Shown here piece by piece: positions 1 through 8,190 of a stretch of DNA of 21,852 bases (the first letter of the stretch is position 1; the number at the start of each line of letters is the position of its first letter). The stretch is from JALZVT01 sp964519335. GTDB lineage: Bacteria > Pseudomonadota > Gammaproteobacteria > Pseudomonadales > Azotimanducaceae. The notes below the pieces were generated by a model. The model saw only the letters and a list, made by a program, of their open reading frames with translations. It was not told where the DNA came from and made no database searches. Made by a program: the position numbers and the translations under genes. The stretch covers positions 1 to 21,852 of the forward strand of contig CAZFIA010000063.1 in the NCBI GenBank assembly GCA_964519335.1, read 5' to 3'.

Positions 1-480
1 TACCATGGCGTTAACCGAGAAGTGTTTGCCGATATCGCGCAAATAATCGACCAGGTTAAGTTCGGACGCCCAGTCGTAGTTATTCACCACCACTGCAGCA
101 TTTGGCCCCTCGAAATCGAAGAAGCGCTGCACCTGCTCGCGGATGCGATCTGTCCATTCTTCCACCACAACGGCATCGTTTAGATTCCGCTCGGCCGATT
201 TGCCAGAGGGGTCGCCGATCATTCCCGTTGCTCCGCCCACCAGCACCAGCGGCTTATGCCCAGCCAGCTGAAACCGGCGCAGCGCCAACAGCGGCACCAG
301 ATTGCCAATGTGCAGACTGTCTGCGGTGGGGTCAAAACCACAATAGAGGGTACGCATGCCCTCACCCAGGTGTTCATCAAGCCCTTGTTCGTCTGAGCAC
401 TGGGCCAGTAAACCGTGCGCACGCAGATCGCCGATCAGCGAAGCGGTATTCGAAACAGCGGCGTTGGAGTGGTTCGTCAC
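1..480 (-). CDS. tyrS: tyrosyl-tRNA synthetase, N-terminal part (runs off window start)
   Basis: Cytoplasmic class I aminoacyl-tRNA synthetase that charges tRNA-Tyr. Only the N-terminal 160 residues are present; the gene continues beyond base 1. The minus-strand reading shows CGFDPTADSLHIGNL, with HIGN as the class I HIGH signature, then GGATGMIGDPSGK and NNYDWASELN. These match the Escherichia coli TyrS type rather than the Pseudomonas TyrZ type. I place the start at GTG (complement of 478-480), giving a protein that opens TNHSNAAVSN. This keeps the conserved leader before CGFDP, whereas the first in-frame ATG would begin at MRTLYCGFDP and remove it. The Shine-Dalgarno sequence is weak (GGA about 8 nt upstream), so the exact start is uncertain. 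The gene is divergent from the M23 peptidase gene. Confidence 0.93.
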   Translation of the reverse strand, partial: MTNHSNAAVSNTASLIGDLRAHGLLAQCSDEQGLDEHLGEGMRTLYCGFDPTADSLHIGNLVPLLALRRFQLAGHKPLVLVGGATGMIGDPSGKSAERNLNDAVVVEEWTDRIREQVQRFFDFEGPNAAVVVNNYDWASELNLVDYLRDIGKHFSVNAMV

Positions 481-824
481 TTGTTGTCCAATTATTTGTC
501 GAATCGATTGGCTTCGGTCAAACCGTACCGCCAAATCAGGGACTCTAGGTGAGCATGAGCTGGGTCGCAACGGATGACCTAAAAGAGCAAGCGCACTCAC
601 CCCACCGCGAACCCTTTCTCTTGGCGGCCAATCGCCTATACTTTGTGCTACAGCCAATCAGACAAAACTGCGCGAATAAGCAGGTCTTACGGCTCTGCCA
701 GGACGGCCCATCCCTATACTGGGAACAGCGCTAGGAACAGCGAACAAAAAATAAAGAAACTGGGCGCGCTTCTCGGGAAGATAGGACAAGCCGCGGCAGA
801 CAATCGAGGCTGGAAGGACCGGAA
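481..824. promoter_or_regulatory. divergent intergenic region tyrS / M23 peptidase
   Basis: A 344-nt non-coding stretch between two divergent starts, so it should carry both promoters. On the plus strand two TATACT -10-like hexamers are visible at 637-642 and 715-720. Neither has a convincing -35 at 16-18 nt spacing. Short frames through this stretch show no recognisable protein. Immediately after the second TATACT lies the direct repeat GGAACAGCG (722-730 and 734-742). Promoter assignment is inference only. Confidence 0.4.
722..742 (+). repeat. GGAACAGCG direct repeat, 12-nt period
   Basis: GGAACAGCG occurs at 722-730 and again at 734-742, separated by CTA. The pair starts one base after a TATACT hexamer, where a transcript start would fall. 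It could be an operator, but no regulator is identified. Confidence 0.4.
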
Positions 825-2249
825 TTGAATAAGAGCTACTTTCCCATCAAGCACCTCATTCTGGTGGCACTTCTCAGCCTGGGCATGGTGACCTTTGTCG
901 CGGCGCAATTTACCGATGATGGCGACGCCGCGCGCTTTAACGGCGATAGCGTACTCGAAGATCTCAACTTGCCAAACCCACAGGCCGGCAGCACAGAACG
1001 CAAGCCAACTACCTATGCATCAGCCTCCGTTTTAAGGGGTCTCGTAGCAAGATCTAGCGACACCCCAACCGCGCTCAGCGTTCCCCAAACGGACGACATC
1101 TCCGAGGCACTAAGGCCAGACAATCTGGAACCGCCCCCACCAGTGCACTACACCCACGTAGAAGAGGTTCGCACCGGCGACAACCTGTCGAACATTTTCA
1201 ACCGTCAGGCGCTTTCAGCTAACGTACTCTATCGAGTAATGCAAAGCGGTCCGCTAGCCGATCGCCTCAAACATATTTTTCCAGGTCACCGGTTAACCTT
1301 CATTACCACCGAAGACAATCAACTGGTGCGGCTCGAATATTCGCCAGGCCCGTTAGAAACGCTTCAGTTCGATCGTGACGGCGAAAAATACGTGGCCCAG
1401 GCGGTAAACCGCGAGCCGCAGCGTTTAACCACCTACAAGCACGGGTACATTGATCACTCGTTGTTCGTTGCCAGCCAGCGCGCGGGCCTGGCTGACGATG
1501 TCACCATGCGATTGGCGCAGATTTTTCAATGGGATATCGATTTCGTGTTAGATATCCGCAAGGGCGACGAGTTTCACGTGTTGTTCGAAGAGCTGTATCT
1601 CGGTGAAAAGTTCATTGGCTACGGCGACATCCTGGCTGCTGAATTCTTGAATCAGAAAGACGTCTATCAGGCGACTTACTATAAAAATCAGAACGGCGAT
1701 GGCAACTACTTCAATCCGCAAGGCGAAAGCATGCGCAAGGCATTCCTGCGCGCACCAGTGTCCTTCTCACGCATAAGCTCCAATTTTAATCTGCGTCGCA
1801 AGCATCCGCTATTCAAGACCACTCGACCGCATCGTGGCATCGACTACGCAGCTCCCCAGGGCACTCCGATTATGGCTTCCGGTGACGGCTATATCGTCCA
1901 GATTGGCAAGAACAACAGCAACGGAAACTACATTGTTTTGCAGCACGGCGAGCAATTCACCACCAAGTATCTGCACATGTCGAAGTTCGCACGCAATATG
2001 AATAAGGGTAAGCGCGTAAAACAAGGTCAAACCATCGGCTATGTAGGGCGCACGGGGTACGCAACCGGACCGCATCTACACTACGAGTTTCTGGTAAACG
2101 GAACCCATCGCAATCCTCGCACAGTAAAGTTGCCAAACGCGCAGCCTGTACCTGCTGGCGAACGCGATCGTTTCGCTGCGCAAACCCAGCCCTATCTCGC
2201 CTTACTAAAGAGCTTTCAGGAACAGCAACAGCTCGCCGCAGCAGACTAG
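825..2249 (+). CDS. MepM-like M23 family peptidoglycan DD-endopeptidase
   Basis: Periplasmic zinc metallopeptidase expected to cleave peptide cross-links in peptidoglycan during growth. Residues 1-28 form a short charged start and a hydrophobic segment (HLILVALLSLGMVTFVAA), read as a signal peptide or signal anchor. Residues about 110-160 resemble the LysM/OapA-like domain of the YebA/MepM family. The C-terminal M23 domain has HRGID (H336, D340) and HLHYE (H417, H419), the complete zinc and catalytic set. The length of 474 aa is normal for this family. The start is TTG at 825, supported by GGAAGG at 812-817; the next in-frame Met lies inside the signal segment. anmK begins 10 nt after the stop, so the two are probably co-transcribed, pairing wall cleavage with wall recycling. 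Confidence 0.92.
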   Translation: MNKSYFPIKHLILVALLSLGMVTFVAAQFTDDGDAARFNGDSVLEDLNLPNPQAGSTERKPTTYASASVLRGLVARSSDTPTALSVPQTDDISEALRPDNLEPPPPVHYTHVEEVRTGDNLSNIFNRQALSANVLYRVMQSGPLADRLKHIFPGHRLTFITTEDNQLVRLEYSPGPLETLQFDRDGEKYVAQAVNREPQRLTTYKHGYIDHSLFVASQRAGLADDVTMRLAQIFQWDIDFVLDIRKGDEFHVLFEELYLGEKFIGYGDILAAEFLNQKDVYQATYYKNQNGDGNYFNPQGESMRKAFLRAPVSFSRISSNFNLRRKHPLFKTTRPHRGIDYAAPQGTPIMASGDGYIVQIGKNNSNGNYIVLQHGEQFTTKYLHMSKFARNMNKGKRVKQGQTIGYVGRTGYATGPHLHYEFLVNGTHRNPRTVKLPNAQPVPAGERDRFAAQTQPYLALLKSFQEQQQLAAAD

Positions 2250-2260
2250 TGGGCCACTAG
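2246..2260. repeat. 15-nt palindrome spanning the M23 stop and anmK start
   Basis: CTAGTGG-G-CCACTAG has 7-bp perfect arms around one base. It contains the TAG stop of the peptidase gene (2247-2249) and ends on the first base of the anmK GTG. It could be a protein-binding palindrome or a tight mRNA hairpin affecting anmK initiation. It may also be chance. Confidence 0.45.
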
Positions 2261-3402
2261 TGTCCCTATTCGTCGGGGTCATGACAGGCACTAGCATCGA
2301 TGCCCTTGATGTTGCCGCAATAGAGTTACGAGAGGAACTTGAACCTGCTTTTCAGCTCATAGCTAATGAAGAGTATCCGCTGCCAGAGGAACTCCAGGCA
2401 GAAATAAAATCACTTGCTCGCAACGCTACCATTGACTGGCAGCTACTGGGAAAAGTAGATGCACTCATCGGCGAGTTTATCGGCGATAGCGTGAACGCAC
2501 TTATCCATAAATACGGCCTCGATCGCAAAGAAATCGCGGCCATCGGCAGCCACGGGCAAACCGTGCACCACTCACCCGACACCAATCCGGCCTTTACCGT
2601 ACAGATCGGGGATGCCAGTCGAATCTGCGAGCGTACAGGGCTCACCGTCGTTAGCGATTTCAGGCGAGCGGACATGGCTGCAGGCGGCCAGGGCGCACCG
2701 CTGGTGCCGCCCTTCCATCAAAAACTGTTTGGCTCAACCAAAACCCAACAGGATATTGCGGTGTGCAATATCGGGGGAATCGCCAACATCACGTTGCTGC
2801 CCGCAGATTCGACGGTCGACCTAATCGGCTTCGATACCGGACCGGGCAATGCACTGCTCGATGCCTGGTGTCACCGGCATACGGGTTCAAGCTGGGATTC
2901 GAACGGCGACTGGGCTGCCTCGGGCGCAAGCGATGCAACCTTGTTGAGCGCGCTGCTCGGCGATCCGTTCGTGCAACGCAAACCACCCAAGAGCACAGGC
3001 GTTGAGCACTACAATTTGCAATGGCTCGACAACCTCCTCCGCAGTCAGCAAAAAGCCCATAACCTGACGGCGCTCAAACCCACAGACGTACAAGCTACTC
3101 TTAGCGAGTTCACAGCCCACTCGATCGCTGATGCGCTTCGAGCAATATCTCCCAACTGTGGCCAGCTCATTGTCTGCGGCGGTGGACGCCGCAACGCGGA
3201 CTTGATTGCGCGCTTGACCAAAGCCGCTGCTTGCAGCGTCACAGATTGTGACGCAGTCGGCGTTAATGGCGATGCATTAGAAGCCGCGGCCTTCGCATGG
3301 CTCGCAAGCCAGACGCTTGCAAACTTACCCGGCAACGCACCAAGCGTGACGGGAGCCACAAAAAAAATGCGACTTGGCACCATTACAGCCCCTTTGGGAT
3401 AA
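2260..3402 (+). CDS. anmK: anhydro-N-acetylmuramic acid kinase
   Basis: Cytoplasmic kinase of cell-wall recycling. It opens and phosphorylates 1,6-anhydro-MurNAc to MurNAc-6-phosphate. At 380 aa it is full length for the family. Visible signatures are GVMTGTSIDALD at the N-terminus, GSHGQTVHH, SDFRRADMAAGGQGAPLVPPFH, GFDTGPGNALLDAW and CGGGRRNADL near the C-terminus. One small departure is Ala at position 15, where GTSxDGxD is usual. The start is GTG at 2260; no ATG or strong Shine-Dalgarno sequence is available, and the start overlaps a palindrome with the upstream stop. It follows the M23 peptidase in one operon. From memory, Pseudomonas has the same anmK/M23/tyrosyl-synthetase cluster. Confidence 0.95.
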   Translation: MSLFVGVMTGTSIDALDVAAIELREELEPAFQLIANEEYPLPEELQAEIKSLARNATIDWQLLGKVDALIGEFIGDSVNALIHKYGLDRKEIAAIGSHGQTVHHSPDTNPAFTVQIGDASRICERTGLTVVSDFRRADMAAGGQGAPLVPPFHQKLFGSTKTQQDIAVCNIGGIANITLLPADSTVDLIGFDTGPGNALLDAWCHRHTGSSWDSNGDWAASGASDATLLSALLGDPFVQRKPPKSTGVEHYNLQWLDNLLRSQQKAHNLTALKPTDVQATLSEFTAHSIADALRAISPNCGQLIVCGGGRRNADLIARLTKAAACSVTDCDAVGVNGDALEAAAFAWLASQTLANLPGNAPSVTGATKKMRLGTITAPLG

Positions 3403-3488
3403 AGGGTTAGAAACTACCGAAGCCGTAACTCCTGTCGCAGAAAATAAAGCTAAAACACGGAGAATAAAGGCCTCCTAAAAGTTTGGGT

Positions 3489-6206
3489 ATGTCGAGATAT
3501 CGGGCCGCAAAACAGCAGTCGCGTAATCTCATTCCGCTGATGCATTTTAAGGCCTTTTCAAGTCGTATCGAATCCAGAGTACTCGGGATAATCGCTCTGC
3601 TTACGCTGCTACCAATTGCCCTGCTAGCTTATGGTTCCTGGCAGCAAATGCAGCGCCTGTCGATCAGACATTTCGAAGACCAGCTACAGGCTCAGGTAAA
3701 AAGCCATTCCTCAGAGCTGAGTCAGAGATTCAATACAATCTCGGAATCTATGCGACTAGCGGATCAATCTGCTGCATTGACACATCTCACCCTACTAGAG
3801 AGAAAAACTCTAGCGGTGCCCCCGTCGGTAGATCGACTTACACCTGAGAGCAAGCCTCATCTCATCTATTCCAAATCTCATCTCTGGGTTGCTGTACCTG
3901 GTGCAAGTGATACCCGCATCAGAGAGATCAATCAGAGCTCTCTGCTTGCTCCACTAAGAAAACTGTATCCCACCGTTGCATTTTGCATGGGCTTTAACGG
4001 CAAAAAGAGCGCCAACTGTCAGCAAGAAAGATCTAGGGCTGCCGCCGTTTCAGTAGAATACCCCATAGTTTTTGACAAAGAATTCGCGACAAACTTCGAC
4101 GTCTGGATTATCGCCAGTGCTTCAAACACGGTAGCTACTCAGGGAACGCCTCAGTTCGCAAGATCGATGCTGATTACGCTCTTTCTCGCCGCGATGATTG
4201 CGATCGCCGCAGCTACGCTCGCCAACAGGCGCGTACTCGCCCCCCTCGATGAGTTTAAGCGGGGCACCAAGGCACTTCTAAATCACGACTACGACGTCGA
4301 GCTGGATATTAAAACAGAAGACGAATTCGAAGAGCTAGGGTTAGCCTTCAACTCTATGACCGAAAACCTGCGCGCCTCCAACCGCCTTACGGCGGCACTG
4401 CAACAGGTTGACCAGCTGATTCTCAAAACCACCGATATGGAAAGAGTAATTCGATCGGTGCTTAATGCAATTCGCCGAATCGAGGCCAACCCAGCCTGGG
4501 TCCTGACCTTTGGGCACGAGACGGTGCCCGCAGAGCAGTTGTACTGGGTAGACAGCGAAGGTTCGCTCGAAAACTCAGACACCAACGACTGGAACGCCGA
4601 GCTACCGCTTATTCCGTCGATGCAAGATGTGCAACCCGACGTGATGAGTTCAATTTCAGGACTGCAGATAGAAACGACGCTACCTGTGCAACTCGACGAT
4701 CATATCGTTGCCGTGATGCTGATTGGTCCCCCCTCCGAAAATGTGACCTCCAGCGGCATGCAAGCCGCAAATCTGCGCCACTACGGCGAGCTTACAGATC
4801 GATTGTCGGTGGCAATGACCCATATCGACCGATCGCTAACGCTCTACAAACAAGCGAACCAAGACGCGCTTACTGGCCTTCTAAACCGCCAGGCGTTCGA
4901 AAGAGAACTGAGACAAGATTGCCTGAACGTCCAGCGTGACAAGATAGAAGGCGCACTGCTGTTTATCGATCTCGACCGTTTCAAACAGGTAAACGACACA
5001 GAAGGACATAAAGCGGGTGACAGACTGCTGTTGGTGATCGCACGCCGCCTTCAGCAGAGCTTGCGTCCAACAGACTGTATCGCGCGACTGGGTGGGGATG
5101 AGTTTGCCGTAATCCTTCGCGAGGTGCCAAGCGAGCCCACCAGCGCCAAAGCATCTCTCATCGAAACCTGCGAGCGAATAATCAGCCGACTTTCTAAGCC
5201 CGTAGTTGTAGAGCGGCTGGAACACAGCATTCATGCCTCTATTGGTATCGCCCATATCAGCAGCGAGTCTGCAGTGGCAGATCAGATTCTGTCGCGCGCA
5301 GATGTGGCGATGTACTACGCAAAAACCAAGGCTGGCTGTAACTACGCATTCTACGATCCAAGTTTGAACTCTGAATCCGAACAGCGGATTCAGCTTGAAT
5401 CAAAGCTGCGCCAGGCACTAAAGAGCGACGACATTCGCCTGCATTACCAGCCACAGCTGGATCTAAAGACCGGCGCCATTATCGGTACAGAGGGCTTGCT
5501 GCGCTGGCAGAGCGAACTCAACGGCAACATACCGCCGAGCCTGTTTATCCCTATCGCAGAAGAGTCGGGGATTATTCACGATCTCGAACCGCTGATATTC
5601 TCCCACGCTGCAGACTTGCTGAAACGATCTGCGGGAACAGACCATGCTGTCAGGCGCGTCGCTGTTAACGTTTCTGTGCAGCAAATCGCTCTACCTGGTT
5701 TCGCCAAGCGGGTATTCCGCTATCTTGAACAAACCGGGCTCAAGCCTGCGCAACTCGAAATCGAAGTCACCGAGTCTTTGTTTATTAAAGAAATGTCTAT
5801 GGTGGTAGAAGAGCTTACCGAACTTCGCGCGGCGGGCATTGTGATTGCACTGGACGATTTCGGAACCGGCTATTCATCGCTGAATTATCTGCGAACATTG
5901 CCGATCGACATAATCAAGATTGACCGATCATTTGTGCAAGAAATCGAAGAATCCGCCGAAGCATTGGAGCTGGTAGAGAGCATCCTGCGGATCGCACGGT
6001 CACTTAACAAGAAGGTTGTTGCCGAGGGCGTAGAAACCCATGCTCAGCTAGATCTGCTACGACGCCTGGGGTGCGACATCATCCAGGGCTATCTGGTGTC
6101 ACGACCGTTGCCGGAATCAGAGCTAACTATGTTTATGGCAGCGCACATAGACGCAGACTGGCGTGAAGATACAGACCAAAAGGTCGTCAACCTCAAGTCG
6201 GGCTAG
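3489..6206 (+). CDS. membrane-bound GGDEF/EAL cyclic-di-GMP enzyme with HAMP and GAF-like region
   Basis: Inner-membrane protein that should make and/or degrade cyclic-di-GMP. Residue numbers assume the ATG at 3489 (905 aa). TM1 is at about 31-49, then a periplasmic sensor region to about 225, TM2 at about 226-246, a HAMP linker and a GAF-like segment to about 440. The diguanylate cyclase domain has an intact GGDEF (535-539) and an inhibitory-site RPTD (526-529) five residues before it. The EAL domain has EGL in place of EAL (E668) but keeps the other expected residues: NVS, EVTE, DDFGTGYSS, KID, AEGVE and IQGY. Both activities therefore look possible. A TTG at 3483 is in frame and an ATG at 3540 is a further alternative; none has a strong Shine-Dalgarno sequence. 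It converges on erpA with an 8-nt gap. The sensed ligand is unknown. Confidence 0.93.
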   Translation: MSRYRAAKQQSRNLIPLMHFKAFSSRIESRVLGIIALLTLLPIALLAYGSWQQMQRLSIRHFEDQLQAQVKSHSSELSQRFNTISESMRLADQSAALTHLTLLERKTLAVPPSVDRLTPESKPHLIYSKSHLWVAVPGASDTRIREINQSSLLAPLRKLYPTVAFCMGFNGKKSANCQQERSRAAAVSVEYPIVFDKEFATNFDVWIIASASNTVATQGTPQFARSMLITLFLAAMIAIAAATLANRRVLAPLDEFKRGTKALLNHDYDVELDIKTEDEFEELGLAFNSMTENLRASNRLTAALQQVDQLILKTTDMERVIRSVLNAIRRIEANPAWVLTFGHETVPAEQLYWVDSEGSLENSDTNDWNAELPLIPSMQDVQPDVMSSISGLQIETTLPVQLDDHIVAVMLIGPPSENVTSSGMQAANLRHYGELTDRLSVAMTHIDRSLTLYKQANQDALTGLLNRQAFERELRQDCLNVQRDKIEGALLFIDLDRFKQVNDTEGHKAGDRLLLVIARRLQQSLRPTDCIARLGGDEFAVILREVPSEPTSAKASLIETCERIISRLSKPVVVERLEHSIHASIGIAHISSESAVADQILSRADVAMYYAKTKAGCNYAFYDPSLNSESEQRIQLESKLRQALKSDDIRLHYQPQLDLKTGAIIGTEGLLRWQSELNGNIPPSLFIPIAEESGIIHDLEPLIFSHAADLLKRSAGTDHAVRRVAVNVSVQQIALPGFAKRVFRYLEQTGLKPAQLEIEVTESLFIKEMSMVVEELTELRAAGIVIALDDFGTGYSSLNYLRTLPIDIIKIDRSFVQEIEESAEALELVESILRIARSLNKKVVAEGVETHAQLDLLRRLGCDIIQGYLVSRPLPESELTMFMAAHIDADWREDTDQKVVNLKSG

Positions 6207-6214
6207 ACTGAAAT

Positions 6215-6565
6215 TTAGATCGAAAAGGAGTTGCCGCAGCCGCAGGTGGTAGCCGCATTCGGGTTTTGCACCACAAATTGCGAACCCTGCAAATCTTCCG
6301 TGTAGTGAATCTCGGCGCCTTCAAGGTATTGGTAGCTCATGGGGTCAACCAGGACCCGGACCCCCTCATTCTCGATAACGGCGTCATCTTCTTCTGCCTC
6401 ACCTTCATCAAAGGTAAAGCCGTACGAAAAGCCACTGCATCCACCACCGGTCACAAAAACGCGCAACGCAAGCGCGACAGTTTCTCCGGGCGGGGCGTCT
6501 TCCTGCTCCTCATCAATGAGTGCGCGCACCTTGGAGACAGCAGATTCGGTGATCGAAATGTCCAA
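6215..6565 (-). CDS. erpA: A-type iron-sulfur carrier, ErpA-like
   Basis: Small cytoplasmic A-type carrier that passes Fe-S clusters to target enzymes. The 116-aa length and the three ligand cysteines are standard: C43 in GGGCSGF, and C108 and C110 in the C-terminal CGCG. The acidic insert after YGFTFDEGEAEEDD and the closing GNSFSI fit the ErpA/IscA family; ErpA is preferred from its position beside anmK. The start is TTG (complement of 6563-6565). A strong GGGGAG lies just upstream, which supports this choice. The bactofilin gene ends 35 nt upstream on the same strand, so erpA is probably the last gene of a DUF6776-bactofilin-erpA unit, although it may have its own promoter. Confidence 0.92.
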   Translation of the reverse strand: MDISITESAVSKVRALIDEEQEDAPPGETVALALRVFVTGGGCSGFSYGFTFDEGEAEEDDAVIENEGVRVLVDPMSYQYLEGAEIHYTEDLQGSQFVVQNPNAATTCGCGNSFSI

Positions 6566-6600
6566 TACTCTCCCCTTTGAATTAAGTGGCCTAAATCGGT

Positions 6601-7098
6601 TTAACGAATCCCCGTAACCACGTCGCCCACGGCGTCACGCATTTTCTTTTTGGCCTGCTCTTCCGGGCTCAGCACGGCGTTCGGCATGGTTTCGGGATTG
6701 GCGTCTTCCAGACTAACCATTTTACCGTTAACAACGGATCCAGCCTGCATTTCTACCAGATTGTAGTGAAGGTTGCCTACCACCTTGGCCTGGGGGGCAA
6801 GTTCCACCTTATTTGTTGCGTAAACATCGCCTTCCACGGTGCCGTCTATGACCACGTGTGGGGCTCGAACTTCGCCAATTATCTTACCACCTTCACAAAC
6901 CACCAGTTTGGCGGCTTCAGGGGCAGCATTTTTCGCGTCACTTGCCGTGACATTGCCCTCAACGACACCCGTCACATAAAGCTGATCTTCGAACAGCACA
7001 TCGCCTTTCATGCGGGTGTTGTTGGCGATCAGTGTTGTACCGCCTTCGAGCCCGGCACTAAATCCGTGGCTTTTTGCGGGTGGTTTTTTACTAAACAT
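6601..7098 (-). CDS. bactofilin family cytoskeletal protein
   Basis: Bactofilins (DUF583/CcmA) polymerise through a right-handed beta-helix and scaffold cell-wall or surface machinery at the membrane. The 165-aa protein has a short disordered N-terminus. About 100 residues of beta-helix-like repeats follow, rich in G-x-V/I turns (GDVLFEDQLYVTGVVEGNV, GEVRAPHVVIDGTVEGDVY, KVVGNLHYNLVEMQAGSVV). The tail is charged. The start is ATG with a good AAAGGA upstream. It lies between the DUF6776 gene (49 nt upstream) and erpA. Since M23 peptidase partners of bactofilins are known in other bacteria, the nearby M23 gene is a possible partner; that link is inference. Confidence 0.9.
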   Translation of the reverse strand: MFSKKPPAKSHGFSAGLEGGTTLIANNTRMKGDVLFEDQLYVTGVVEGNVTASDAKNAAPEAAKLVVCEGGKIIGEVRAPHVVIDGTVEGDVYATNKVELAPQAKVVGNLHYNLVEMQAGSVVNGKMVSLEDANPETMPNAVLSPEEQAKKKMRDAVGDVVTGIR

Positions 7099-7147
7099 AC
7101 CGATTCCTTTCTATTTCGGGCCAATTCCCGAATTTTCCGGATGGATG

Positions 7148-7921
7148 TCACTGGTTCCGGGCGATATCTGCACCCTGAACAAACCAATCGTAGCGCTGCT
7201 GTATCACCTCTCCCGCTGAGCCTCGATCGAGCGTCACGATGACGGTTTCGGGGGTAAAGGTCTCCGGCAACGCAAATTCACCGGTGTAATTCTGGAAATA
7301 GCGGAATTTGAAGATAAGAGGGTACTCCGGGATTGTGGCTATTTCTGTGAGGGCGAGCACCGCACGCTCACCTGCTACCGCCCCATGTACCTCAAAATAC
7401 ACCTCCCCCTCCTGCCAGGCATGACGCGCTACTGTTTGGGCAATCACCAGTTCATAACCAAAGACGCCTGGGCGCTCGGTAGGGCTTAAAAGCATCTTCT
7501 CAATACGCAAGCCTTTTGCCAACTCTTTCGGGGCCATTAAGCTCCGATAGAACGCCACTTCCTCTTCGAGAGAGGCGATCTCAGACTGTAGCTGCCGGAA
7601 GCTGGCCCGGACTTCGTTATTCGCACCGACATCGGCGGTCTGCGCGAGCCGCAACTCGGTGAGTTCGGCACGCAACTCATCGATTCGATCCAATTCAAAC
7701 TCGGCTTGCTTCGCTCTTAGCTGGGCGGCTGGCGACTGGGCTGGGTTACCGGCAGAACCCAACAAGTAAGCAACTGTGGCAACCAGCGCCATGGCAAAGG
7801 GTAAACACCACCAGAACCAGGCCCCGGGTCGATAGCGCACCACCTGAACACGTGCCACCTCATCCGCCAACGCAGCAACTGCAGGCTGTTCTACAGATTG
7901 GGACTCAGCATCGTTATCCAT
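7148..7921 (-). CDS. DUF6776 single-pass membrane coiled-coil protein
   Basis: Function unknown. The 257-aa protein has a polar N-terminus of about 33 residues and one hydrophobic helix (FWWCLPFAMALVATVAYLL). A charged heptad-like region follows (about 65-130: DELRAELTELRLAQ and QLQSEIASLEEEVAFYR), consistent with a coiled coil. A C-terminal beta-rich domain ends near RYDWFVQG. This layout matches the DUF6776 family found beside bactofilin genes in gammaproteobacteria, suggesting a periplasmic or membrane partner of the bactofilin scaffold (inference). I use the ATG at 7921, with AAGAG upstream; an adjacent in-frame TTG at 7924 adds one residue. The 269-nt gap to the divergent ClC gene should hold both promoters, but none is clear. 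Confidence 0.8.
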   Translation of the reverse strand: MDNDAESQSVEQPAVAALADEVARVQVVRYRPGAWFWWCLPFAMALVATVAYLLGSAGNPAQSPAAQLRAKQAEFELDRIDELRAELTELRLAQTADVGANNEVRASFRQLQSEIASLEEEVAFYRSLMAPKELAKGLRIEKMLLSPTERPGVFGYELVIAQTVARHAWQEGEVYFEVHGAVAGERAVLALTEIATIPEYPLIFKFRYFQNYTGEFALPETFTPETVIVTLDRGSAGEVIQQRYDWFVQGADIARNQ

Positions 7922-8190
7922 CAAAGCACTCTTAATATTTCATAGATACCGCAAAAACTGCAGCAATCTGTCTATTGTGAGAGTCAAAGATGAAAAATAC
8001 ATCATCAATCGGCTCTACTCGTGCACCGGCGCAGAGCAACAGCGCAGTCAGCGCGTATACTGTCCGGCAAAGCTCAAAAAAATCGCCCCGTCAGGAACGC
8101 TCTGCACATTGAACCATGCGGCAAACTATTCGATAGCCTCGCTCCATGCTGCTAAAGAGCAGACAGTGACAGTCGGGCAGGCAGTTGAAT

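Noticed and set aside
102..734. Several plus-strand frames opposite tyrS and in the gap after it
   Set aside because: Shadows of the tyrS reading, or short chance frames without homology.
7939..7966. TTGCTG-16 nt-TATGAA pair upstream of the DUF6776 gene on the minus strand
   Set aside because: Only a loose sigma-70 match and nothing else supports it.
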